Positions 8,613-15,284 of a DNA stretch of 64,000 nt are shown piece by piece. Made by a program: the position numbers and the translations under genes. The notes beneath the pieces were generated by a model. It was not told where the DNA came from. It was given only the letters and a program-made list of their open reading frames with translations, and ran no database searches. Source of the stretch: Streptomyces rapamycinicus NRRL 5491 (lineage in GTDB: Bacteria > Actinomycetota > Actinomycetes > Streptomycetales > Streptomycetaceae); NCBI RefSeq assembly GCF_024298965.1, contig NZ_CP085193.1:1860001-1924000 (forward strand), read 5' to 3'. Position 1 is the stretch's first letter; every line of letters starts with the position of its first letter.

Positions 8613-10123
8613 TCACGACCAAACCCAGGCTCGCCTGTGTCGATCCGCCCCGGCTGCTGGCCGGGCTCGACGAGGTGTACCGGCTCGACCGCGTCGGCCA
8701 TCTGACCGTCCATGGCACCATGCCGGCCCTCCGGGCGGACGAACTCGTGGCGCTCGCGGAGAACATCGATCTGCGCGGGCGCGGCGGCGCCGGTTTCCCC
8801 TTCGCCAAGAAGGTCCAGGCCGTCGTGGAGTCGGCCGGCCGGCGCGAGGGCCGCTGCACCGTGGTGGTCAACGGCAGTGAGGGCGAGCCCAGTTGCCTCA
8901 AGGACACCGCGCTGCTGCTGCACACCCCGCATCTGGTGATCGACGGCGCCGTGCTGGCCGCCGAGGCACTCGGCGCCGAGGAGGTGGCCATCGCGGTGCA
9001 CCGCCAGGACGTCGAGGAGTCCGTGGCCGCCGCGATCGCCGAACGCGGCCCCAGTGGCGTCCCGGTGGGGGTGAGCCGCACCCCGGACCGGTTCGTGGCC
9101 GGTGAGGGCGGCGCGGTCATCAACGGCATCAGCGGCGCCCCGGCCATCCCCAACGGCCGGAAGATCCGGACCAGCGACAGCGGGCTCAGCGGGCTGCCCA
9201 CCCTGCTGTCCAACACCGAGACCTTCGCCCAGCTCGCGGTGGCCGCGCGGATGGGCGCCCTGCCGTACCGCTCGGTGGGGCTGCCCACCGAACCGGGCAC
9301 CACGCTGCTCACGGTCGGTGGCAAGTACGTGATGGAGACACCCACCGGGGTGCCGCTGACCTACGTCCTGGAGCTGTGCGGCCTCACCCCCGGACAGGCG
9401 GTGCTGGTGGGCGGCTACCACGGCAAGTGGCTGGACCCCAAGAGCATCAACGCCGCCACCATCTCCCGGGAGTCCATGAAGAAGTACGGCGCCCGGCTGG
9501 GCGCGGGTGCGGTGCTGCCCATCCCCGAGAACACCTGCCCGCTCGGCGAGACCGCGCGGATCGCGCGCTGGCTGGCCGCCGAGACGGCCGGTCAGTGCGG
9601 GCCCTGCTTCATCGGGCTGCCCGCGCTCGCGGACGCCATCGGCCAGGTGGAGCGCGGCGGCGGCCGGTCCTCGATCGACAATGTGCGCGCCTACGTCAAC
9701 TCGGTGAAGAAGCGCGGGGCCTGCAGCCATCCCGATGGCACCGCCGGTTTCGTGACCACCGCGCTGGACGCGTTCCCCGAGGAGTTCGAGGCGCATGCGC
9801 TCGGGGCCGGCTGCGGACGGCCCACGATGGGGGTGCTGCCGCTGCCGGAGGACGCCCTGCCGCTCGCCCTGCCGCCCGCCCCGCTGAACCCCGCGGTGCG
9901 CGACGAGCGCCGCCAGCGAGGGCCGACGGAGAAGCTCCTGGTGGACTGGTCGCTGTGCCAGGGCCATGGGCTGTGCGCGGACATCCTGCCGCCCGAGGTG
10001 CTGACGCTCGGGATCGACGGCTATCCGTCCTCGGCCACCATGGAAGTGCCCCGGCAACTGCGGGCGCAGGCGGTCCGCGCGGTCCGCCGCTGCCCCGCCC
10101 TGGCGCTGCGCATCGAGGAGTAG
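8609..10123 (+). CDS. NuoF-like flavoprotein fused to a C-terminal ferredoxin
   Basis: 504 residues from the GTG at 8609 (GTGA overlap with the upstream stop). The N-terminal part matches complex I subunit NuoF: FMN/NADH glycine-rich loop GRGGAGFP at 57-64, NGSEGEPSCLKD, an SLBB-like middle, then the iron-sulfur region. The usual ESCGxCxPC reads ETAGQCGPC: the first cysteine is Ala, while two cysteines and a distal one (RGACSHP) remain. The last 60 residues are a small ferredoxin (CQGHGLC and a distal CP), of the single-cluster [3Fe-4S] type found with actinomycete P450s. It probably moves electrons from NAD(P)H via flavin and Fe-S centres to the membrane haem protein upstream (inference). 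It is not part of a nuo operon. Confidence 0.85.
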   Translation: MITTKPRLACVDPPRLLAGLDEVYRLDRVGHLTVHGTMPALRADELVALAENIDLRGRGGAGFPFAKKVQAVVESAGRREGRCTVVVNGSEGEPSCLKDTALLLHTPHLVIDGAVLAAEALGAEEVAIAVHRQDVEESVAAAIAERGPSGVPVGVSRTPDRFVAGEGGAVINGISGAPAIPNGRKIRTSDSGLSGLPTLLSNTETFAQLAVAARMGALPYRSVGLPTEPGTTLLTVGGKYVMETPTGVPLTYVLELCGLTPGQAVLVGGYHGKWLDPKSINAATISRESMKKYGARLGAGAVLPIPENTCPLGETARIARWLAAETAGQCGPCFIGLPALADAIGQVERGGGRSSIDNVRAYVNSVKKRGACSHPDGTAGFVTTALDAFPEEFEAHALGAGCGRPTMGVLPLPEDALPLALPPAPLNPAVRDERRQRGPTEKLLVDWSLCQGHGLCADILPPEVLTLGIDGYPSSATMEVPRQLRAQAVRAVRRCPALALRIEE

Positions 10124-10153
10124 GGGGACGATCCAGCCGCACCACCGACACCG

Positions 10154-10178
10154 CGACGGCCGTGAGGAACGGCCGTCG
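10154..10178 (+). terminator. hairpin terminator after the NuoF-ferredoxin gene
   Basis: CGACGGCCGT at 10154-10163 and ACGGCCGTCG at 10169-10178 form a perfect 10-bp stem with a 5-base loop (GAGGA), 30 bases past the stop codon. There is no T tract, typical for this genus. Confidence 0.7.
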
Positions 10179-10201
10179 ACTGCTGTGTGCTCAGCGATCC
10201 G

Positions 10202-10230
10202 GCGAATTTTGCGTCCGGTGACAAATTCGC
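10202..10230. promoter_or_regulatory. AT-rich inverted repeat upstream of a lipoprotein gene
   Basis: GCGAATTT at 10202-10209 and AAATTCGC at 10223-10230 are a perfect 8-bp inverted repeat with a 13-base spacer, about 90 bases before the lipoprotein start. Its low GC content stands out, and it is a good candidate operator or promoter element. Confidence 0.5.
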
Positions 10231-10320
10231 AAGCCGCTGAACGCCGGTCCGCACGGGCTCCGTATGGACCGGCGTCGGCGCAATCACCGCCGGACCGATC
10301 GAGATTGCAGAGGAATGGCC

Positions 10321-11301
10321 ATGGAGAAGCGGCGTCACATCGCATTCGCCGGGGTGTCGGTAGCGATGGTTCTGCTGACGGCGGCTTGCGGCAGCAGCAA
10401 GGACAACAGCGCGGGCAGCGCCAATGTGCAGCCGGCGGGTGGCAGCCAGACCGTGGGTGCGGGGGCCTCCGCGTCGGCGGGCGCGGGGGCCGCGGCCGGT
10501 ACCGGCGGCGGGTACGAGGCGGGCGGTGACACCGGGGCCGGCGCGGGCGGCGAGGCCGAGCGCACCGGTCCGGCGAAGCAGCTGGCGGTCAAGGAGGACG
10601 CCAAGCTGGGCAAGTTCGTCACCGACAGCAAGGGCTGGACGCTCTACCGGTTCGACGAGGACACCCCCAAGCCGGCCAAGTCCAACTGCAACGACGACTG
10701 CGCCACCAAGTGGCCCGCGGTGCCCGCTGACGACGCCGCGGCCACCACCGGTATCGAGTCCGGCAAGCTGGGCTCGGTCACCCGCGCCGACGGCACCAAG
10801 CAGCTGACGCTGGCGGGCTGGCCGGTCTACCGCTTCGCGGGCGACAACAAGCCCGGTGACACCAAGGGCCAGGGCGTGGGCGGCACCTGGAACGCGCTGG
10901 CGCCCGACGGCAAGCCGGCCGGCAAGACGGCGGCCGCGGACGACAGCCTCCAGCTGATGGTCAACAACAACGCCGAGCTGGGCAAGATCATCGTGGACGG
11001 CAAGGGCATGACCGTCTACCGGTTCAACAAGGACAGCGCCTGGCCGATGAAGACCGGCTGCCTCGGTGCCTGCCTGGACACCTGGAAGCCCGTCAAGGCC
11101 GTGGACACCACCAAGGTCGCCGGGCTCGACGCGGCGAAGGTCACCTCCTTCAAGCGCCCCGACGGCACCAAGCAGGCGGCGTTCGACTGCTGGCTGCTGT
11201 ACACCTTCACCGGGGACAAGAAGCCCGGTGACATCAACGGCCAGGGCGTGAAGGGCACCTGGTTCGCGGTCACCGACAAGGGCAAGAAGGCGGGCCAGTA
11301 A
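10321..11301 (+). CDS. lipoprotein with two COG4315-type secreted repeats
   Basis: 326 residues from the ATG at 10321 (AGAGGA at 10309-10314, 6 bases away; a second ATG at 10315 is too close). The signal sequence ends in LTAAC, a lipobox, so the protein is anchored outside the membrane. A Gly/Ala-rich linker follows to about 85. There are two tandem copies of the actinomycete secreted repeat: LGKFVTDSKGWTLYRFDEDT with NCNDDCATKWPAV, ending YRFAGDNKPGD; then LGKIIVDGKGMTVYRFNKDS with GCLGACLDTWKPV, ending YTFTGDKKPGD. Each copy has a conserved Cys pair. The function is unknown. Position after the haem protein and NuoF-ferredoxin suggests an extracytoplasmic redox partner (inference). Confidence 0.85.
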   Translation: MEKRRHIAFAGVSVAMVLLTAACGSSKDNSAGSANVQPAGGSQTVGAGASASAGAGAAAGTGGGYEAGGDTGAGAGGEAERTGPAKQLAVKEDAKLGKFVTDSKGWTLYRFDEDTPKPAKSNCNDDCATKWPAVPADDAAATTGIESGKLGSVTRADGTKQLTLAGWPVYRFAGDNKPGDTKGQGVGGTWNALAPDGKPAGKTAAADDSLQLMVNNNAELGKIIVDGKGMTVYRFNKDSAWPMKTGCLGACLDTWKPVKAVDTTKVAGLDAAKVTSFKRPDGTKQAAFDCWLLYTFTGDKKPGDINGQGVKGTWFAVTDKGKKAGQ

Positions 11302-11393
11302 GGGAGACAACCACTACTTTTGGTCCACCGCGGCGGGTGGCCCGAGGCGTCAGAGCCCGGGCCGCCCCGCCGGATTTTCTACGGGAGGTTGTT

Positions 11394-11933
11394 GTGTCAC
11401 TCGCTCTCCGTGCCACCGCGGTCGGCGCGGCCCTGCTGTTCCTGGCCGGCTGCGGTGGAGGCGATCGGGCACATGGCTCCGGCCACGAGCAGAAGAAGGT
11501 GTCCCCCGCCACCAAGGAGTTCGCCCAGCCCGGGAAGCCCGCGCCGCTGACGAAGATCGCCGACGCCATCGGGTGCAAGGCCACGATCATCACCGAGGCG
11601 GAGGAGCTGCGTCAGGGCTCCTGCGGGTCCGGTCAGAAGCGGTTCACGATGGTCACCTTCGCCACCGACAAGGGCCAGCACGACTGGCTGACCACGTCGA
11701 AGGACTACGGAGGCATGTACCTGGTCGGCAAGCGCTGGTCGGTCACCGGCCTGTCCATGGGCTCACTGGAGCCCCTGCGCGAGAAGATCGGCGGATCGCT
11801 CGAGAAGGGGATGTCCATGTCCCACGGCGGGTCCCGGGGCGGGACCAAGACCGGGGGCGGCATGGACGGGATGGACGGCATGGAGGGCATGGACGGCTCG
11901 GCGAGCCATGCGGGTCACGACGGGAAGAAGTGA
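11394..11933 (+). CDS. small lipoprotein with Met/His-rich tail
   Basis: 179 residues from the GTG at 11394 (ACGGGAGG at 11381-11388, 5 bases away). A lipobox follows a short signal (LLFLAGC). The mature part has two cysteines (IGCKATI, GSCGSGQ) and an unassigned alpha/beta-like sequence. It ends in GGMDGMDGMEGMDG and SHAGHDGKK, a Met- and His-rich tail of the kind that can bind copper or other metals. The gene follows the COG4315 lipoprotein by 92 bases on the same strand and probably shares its transcript. I do not recognise the family. A metal-binding or redox accessory role is an inference. Confidence 0.7.
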   Translation: MSLALRATAVGAALLFLAGCGGGDRAHGSGHEQKKVSPATKEFAQPGKPAPLTKIADAIGCKATIITEAEELRQGSCGSGQKRFTMVTFATDKGQHDWLTTSKDYGGMYLVGKRWSVTGLSMGSLEPLREKIGGSLEKGMSMSHGGSRGGTKTGGGMDGMDGMEGMDGSASHAGHDGKK

Positions 11934-11978
11934 CCCGCGGCGCCCGCCGGCCAGGGCGGTGAGCGTGGTTTGCGCCCC

Positions 11979-12656
11979 TCAGGCCGCCCGGGAGTCCGCC
12001 CACTTGACCAGGTCCGGGTCGGCGAGGGTGGAGACCCACACATCGACCGGCGGGGGCTCGTCCACGGGCTTCCGCGGGCCCACGCCGAGCACTCTCAGCC
12101 CGGCGCGCGAGGCGGACAGAAACCCGCAGTGGGAGTCCTCCACCGCGAGGGCGTCCTCGGGAGCCGCCCCGCACAGCCGGGCGGCCTCCAGGTAGACGTC
12201 GGGGTACGGTTTGGGCCGCACGTCCCCCTCGGGGACCAGCACATGGCCGAAGTACCGCAGCAGCCCGGCCTTGGCGAGCCCGTCCTCGACGACGTCCCGC
12301 GGGCAGTTGCTGGCCACGGCCAGCGGTGCGAAGGCGGCCGCCTTCGCGACCAGTTGGGGCGCCCCCGGCATGGTGACCGGGTCGTCGGCCACCAGCCGGC
12401 GGAAGGCGTCCAGGAGTTGCCCGGTCATTTCGTCGGCGAGTTCGGGGCGACCGGCGAATTCGGCCAGCATTCGGCCGCATTCGGTGTAGTGGAGCCCCTT
12501 CGTGCGCCGTGCGAACTCCTCGTCGGGGGCGGTTCCATGGCTTCTGAGGACCACTTCGCGCGCCTCCACCCAGTGTCGTTCGGAATCCATCAGGGTGCCG
12601 TCACAGTCGAAGACGATGGCGGCTGGGGTCCATCCGAGAAACTTTTCGGCTGTCAT
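11979..12656 (-). CDS. HAD-IA family phosphatase (MmfP/beta-phosphoglucomutase-like)
   Basis: 225 residues. Motif I FDCDGTLMDS at 15-24 holds the two catalytic Asp; motif II Ser/Asn is in VASNCPRD; the motif III Lys is in RPKPYPD; motif IV is AVEDSHCG. It is a cytosolic phosphohydrolase of subfamily IA with an alpha-helical cap. It lies 273 bases downstream of the AfsA-like gene on the same strand. In methylenomycin-furan synthesis, an AfsA homologue (MmfL) works with a HAD phosphatase (MmfP) that removes the phosphate left from dihydroxyacetone phosphate. A matching role here is a reasonable inference, but general sugar-phosphate phosphatase activity is equally consistent with the sequence. 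Confidence 0.85.
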   Translation of the reverse strand: MTAEKFLGWTPAAIVFDCDGTLMDSERHWVEAREVVLRSHGTAPDEEFARRTKGLHYTECGRMLAEFAGRPELADEMTGQLLDAFRRLVADDPVTMPGAPQLVAKAAAFAPLAVASNCPRDVVEDGLAKAGLLRYFGHVLVPEGDVRPKPYPDVYLEAARLCGAAPEDALAVEDSHCGFLSASRAGLRVLGVGPRKPVDEPPPVDVWVSTLADPDLVKWADSRAA

Positions 12657-12805
12657 CTGTCTGCCGTTCCATGGGAGGTGGAGGAATCGGCGCAGGGGAT
12701 GCCTGTACCTGCGGGAGCCGCGCGGTGGAAAACGTCCTGGCGGCTCGTGAGGGCGCTGGGCGCCGACCGCTGTCGTCGTACAGGCCGTGGGGTTCGCCTG
12801 CCCGA

Positions 12806-12830
12806 AACATAACGATCACTACGTTAGTTT
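12806..12830. promoter_or_regulatory. ARE-like inverted repeat upstream of the HAD phosphatase
   Basis: AACATAACG at 12806-12814 and CGTTAGTTT at 12822-12830 match as inverted repeats at 7 of 9 positions across 7 bases. The element is AT-rich in a GC-rich setting, about 150 bases upstream of the HAD gene start. It resembles the loosely conserved autoregulatory elements bound by gamma-butyrolactone receptors. The assignment is a guess supported by the receptor gene 1.1 kb away. Confidence 0.45.
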
Positions 12831-12872
12831 GATGACCTGCAGTAAGCAAGAGGCTACTCAGTGTCGGCGTTT

Positions 12873-12928
12873 TGTTCGTCGTTCAGCCTGTTCGTCGTCA
12901 TATTGTTCGTCGCACGGCGTGTTCGCCG
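12873..12928. repeat. four phased direct repeats TGTTCGTCG
   Basis: Copies at 12873-12881, 12889-12897, 12904-12912 and 12920-12928 (the last reads TGTTCGCCG) start 15-16 bases apart. They lie just past the stop of the AfsA-like gene and before the HAD gene promoter region. Regular spacing of about one and a half helical turns suggests a protein-binding array or local slippage duplication. Confidence 0.6.
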
Positions 12929-12929
12929 C

Positions 12930-13862
12930 TCAGAGGTACTGGAGCACGCCGACCGCCGTGCAGATACCGGCCTGGCGCAGCCGGAAGACACACGTCCGGC
13001 CGTGGGAGGTGCACTCGACCACGGCCGGCGGATACGACTCGGTGAAGCGGATCGCCTTCATCCGGCAGGCGACGGGCCGGGTCAGCGCCCCGCCGGTGGC
13101 CAGCGCCGCGGCCTGCCGGGCGCCCTCCAGCAGCACCAGGCCCGGCATATGGTCGCTCCAGTGGTCGAAGAAGAACGGATGGCGGGGGTCGGCGGGGTCG
13201 AGGTAGACCACTCCCCCGTCCCGCACCACCAGGACGTCCCGGGCCGCCGGAACGGCCAGTTGCGCAGGTGAGGGCCGTACGGCGGCACGCAATCTGCGGC
13301 GCGCGGTGTGCCCGTGGACGGCGGCCCGGGTCTCCGCGTAGGTCGTGCCGTCGAGGAAGCGCGCGGTGCCCCCGGCCCATGCGAAGAGCTTGCCGCCCGC
13401 CGACAGCACCACATCCAGCCGCATCCCGGTGACGAAGCGTCCGCAGGGGCTGGTGCGGACGTCGGTGACGGCGGCCAGGCAGGTGATGTCGGAGGCCCCG
13501 TACGGCGCCCGGGGCTCGGTCTCGGGGTCCAGCCGGTAGGAGATGTCCCGGATCAGGAAGTGCGCCCCCGCGGGCACCGCGTAGTACCGCGTGGGGATGT
13601 AGATCCCCAGCTCGCGCAGGGTTTCCGCGATCATCAGCGGATGATGGCGGCCGTCTCCGCCGTGCGGGAAGGTGGGGTGGGACCTCGGCCACTGGGCCGC
13701 GGCCTCGAACCGGTTGTCACCGTGCGTACGCACATCGGTGAGCAGCACCTCGGCCACCGAGACCCGGTGCACCGCCTCCCGCGCCACCGTGCGGGACCAG
13801 CTGAGCGGCCGCCCGGCGGGACCGGACGGCTCCGAAAGGCCATGAGCCTCACGAACGATCAC
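12930..13862 (-). CDS. AfsA/ScbA-family signal (gamma-butyrolactone or related) synthase
   Basis: 310 residues from the GTG at 13862. Two AfsA hot-dog repeats are visible. The first, about residues 30-150, has VHRVSVAEVLLTDV, a DGRHHPLMIAETLRELGIYI segment and FLIRDISYRLDPE. The second, about 190-300, has VYLDPADPRHPFFFDHWSDH followed by MPGLVLLEGARQAA. The family condenses a beta-ketoacyl thioester with dihydroxyacetone phosphate, the first committed step to gamma-butyrolactone, butenolide or furan signals. It is divergent from a TetR receptor 105 bases away, the classic synthase/receptor layout. No Shine-Dalgarno sequence precedes the GTG, and a TATTTT-like -10 lies just upstream, so a leaderless message is possible. 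Confidence 0.9.
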   Translation of the reverse strand: MIVREAHGLSEPSGPAGRPLSWSRTVAREAVHRVSVAEVLLTDVRTHGDNRFEAAAQWPRSHPTFPHGGDGRHHPLMIAETLRELGIYIPTRYYAVPAGAHFLIRDISYRLDPETEPRAPYGASDITCLAAVTDVRTSPCGRFVTGMRLDVVLSAGGKLFAWAGGTARFLDGTTYAETRAAVHGHTARRRLRAAVRPSPAQLAVPAARDVLVVRDGGVVYLDPADPRHPFFFDHWSDHMPGLVLLEGARQAAALATGGALTRPVACRMKAIRFTESYPPAVVECTSHGRTCVFRLRQAGICTAVGVLQYL

Positions 13863-13865
13863 CTT

Positions 13866-13884
13866 AAAATACTAATAATGTTTG
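13866..13884. promoter_or_regulatory. ARE-like AT-rich imperfect palindrome between synthase and receptor genes
   Basis: AAAATACTAATAATGTTTG at 13866-13884 is a degenerate inverted repeat (AAAATACT against the complement of AATGTTTG, about 5 of 8 matching). Read on the minus strand it begins CAAACATTA, sharing AAACAT with the site at 12806-12830. It lies directly before the AfsA-like start and about 85 bases before the receptor start, where receptor-binding sites are usually found. Confidence 0.5.
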
Positions 13885-13967
13885 ACCTGTCTCGCCTCAT
13901 CACCATCTCAGGCCGAAAGTCCGCTAAGTTCTCCCCGTCACATCCGACGGGGAAGGACGGCGAACAC

Positions 13968-14609
13968 GTGCAAGAACGGGCCGAACAAACACGCCGATCC
14001 CTTCTGGAGGCCGCAGCGTTCCTTTTCGACGAGCGGGGATACGCGGGAACGAGCATCAGCGACATCACCTCCCGGTCCGGCCACACCAGCGGCGCGATCT
14101 ATTTCCACTACACGAGCAAGGAACGGCTCGCCCTCGCCGTGGTGGAGGAGCACTTCGCCACCTGGCCCCCGCTGATCGAACGCTTCGCCACCCTCGACAC
14201 GCCGCCCCTGGAGCAACTCGTCCGGCTCAGCTTCGCGGTGGCCCGCGCCTTCCGCGACGACATCGTGGTGCGGGCCGGAGCCCGGCTGTGGGCCGAGCGC
14301 ACCCTGATCGAGGCACCCATGCCGCCGCCCTTCGTGGGGTGGATCGACGCGGTGGGGGAGCTGATGGAGAAGGCGCGCGCCGAGGGCGATCTGGCCACGC
14401 ATGTCGACCCGCTGCCCGCCGCCCGGACCGTCGTGTGCGCCTTCTTCGGGCTGCACACCGTCTCCGAGGCGCTCGACGGGCGGCGGCTGGTCGAGGACCG
14501 GCTGGCCGATCTGTGGACCCTGCTGCTGCCCTCGCTCCAGGCCCGGCCCGGGGACACGCCGGGGCTGCTGGCGCTCGCCCGTGGCGACGCCGCGCCGCCG
14601 TCAGAGTGA
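13968..14609 (+). CDS. TetR-family gamma-butyrolactone receptor-like repressor (ScbR/ArpA type)
   Basis: 213 residues from the GTG at 13968 (GGAAGGA at 13951-13957, 10 bases away). The frame is open far upstream, but that part is antisense to the synthase gene. The HTH is at about 10-55: RRSLLEAAAFLFDERGYAG, SISDITSRSGHTSGAIYFHY and TSKERLALAVVEEH. The phrase GAIYFHYTSKE is characteristic of this receptor class. The ligand domain holds a buried Trp-containing segment (RLWAERTLIE). It is expected to repress the synthase and its own gene until the signal binds. Its 3' end overlaps the convergent SDR gene by 9 bases. Confidence 0.88.
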   Translation: MQERAEQTRRSLLEAAAFLFDERGYAGTSISDITSRSGHTSGAIYFHYTSKERLALAVVEEHFATWPPLIERFATLDTPPLEQLVRLSFAVARAFRDDIVVRAGARLWAERTLIEAPMPPPFVGWIDAVGELMEKARAEGDLATHVDPLPAARTVVCAFFGLHTVSEALDGRRLVEDRLADLWTLLLPSLQARPGDTPGLLALARGDAAPPSE

Positions 14610-15284
14610 GGCGCCCGCGCACATCACCAGCGTCTGGCCGGTGACCGCGCCGCCCTCCGGGCCCAGCAGGAACGAGGTCAGCCCCGCCACCTCCTCCGCG
14701 CGGACCAGCCGCCCCAGCGGTGGCATCACGGGCGGGGTGCGGCTGCGGCCGGGGTCCCGCAGCATGGGGGTGTCCGTCGGCCCGGGCGCCACCACGTTGA
14801 CCGTGACCGCCCTTGGCGCCAGCTCGGCCGCCCAGGACCGGGCCAGCGCGGGCAGCGCCGCCTTGGTGGCCGCGTACTGGCTCTTGCCGGGGACACCCGT
14901 CATCGTCCGGCTGCCCACCAGCACCACCCGGCCACCGTCCGCGACCCGGTCCACCAGCGTGTCCACCAGGACGCCCGCCGCCTGCACATGGATCCGCCAC
15001 ATGAGGGATCCGTCCTCGGGGTCGAGCTCCCCCAGCCGCGCCGAGCGCTGAACGCCCGCCGCGTGCACGATCGCGTCCACCCCGGACACCGGGGCCAGCA
15101 CCTCGGGGAGGCCCTCCGGCCGGGACAGATCGGCCGGAATCCAGTGCAGCCGCGTCACCGCGTGCGCGGGGGCCGTACGGCTGAGCCCGGTGATCCGCCA
15201 CCCCTCGTCCAGCAGCCGGGCGGCGATCGCGGCGCCGATACCGGAGCTGACACCGGTGACCACGGCGTGCCGGGACTCAGCCAT
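14601..15284 (-). CDS. short-chain dehydrogenase/reductase
   Basis: 227 residues. NAD(P)-binding TGVSSGIGAAIAARL at 10-24, NAG-equivalent VHAAGVQRS, catalytic Ser in VLVGSRTM, and YAATKAA (YxxxK). The C-terminus GGAVTGQTLVMCAGASL is typical of classical SDRs. It is the last gene of the leftward operon. Its ATG overlaps the end of the sialidase-like gene (ATGGCTGA), so it is translationally coupled. By position it could act in the sugar-acid catabolic route, or reduce a signal precursor in the manner of BarS1/ScbB, because it abuts the receptor gene. The operon argument favours the first. Confidence 0.88.
   Translation of the reverse strand: MAESRHAVVTGVSSGIGAAIAARLLDEGWRITGLSRTAPAHAVTRLHWIPADLSRPEGLPEVLAPVSGVDAIVHAAGVQRSARLGELDPEDGSLMWRIHVQAAGVLVDTLVDRVADGGRVVLVGSRTMTGVPGKSQYAATKAALPALARSWAAELAPRAVTVNVVAPGPTDTPMLRDPGRSRTPPVMPPLGRLVRAEEVAGLTSFLLGPEGGAVTGQTLVMCAGASL

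Noticed and set aside
13308-13967. Upstream part of the receptor frame (220 codons)
   Set aside because: It is antisense to the AfsA-like synthase gene and TetR receptors start a few residues before the HTH.
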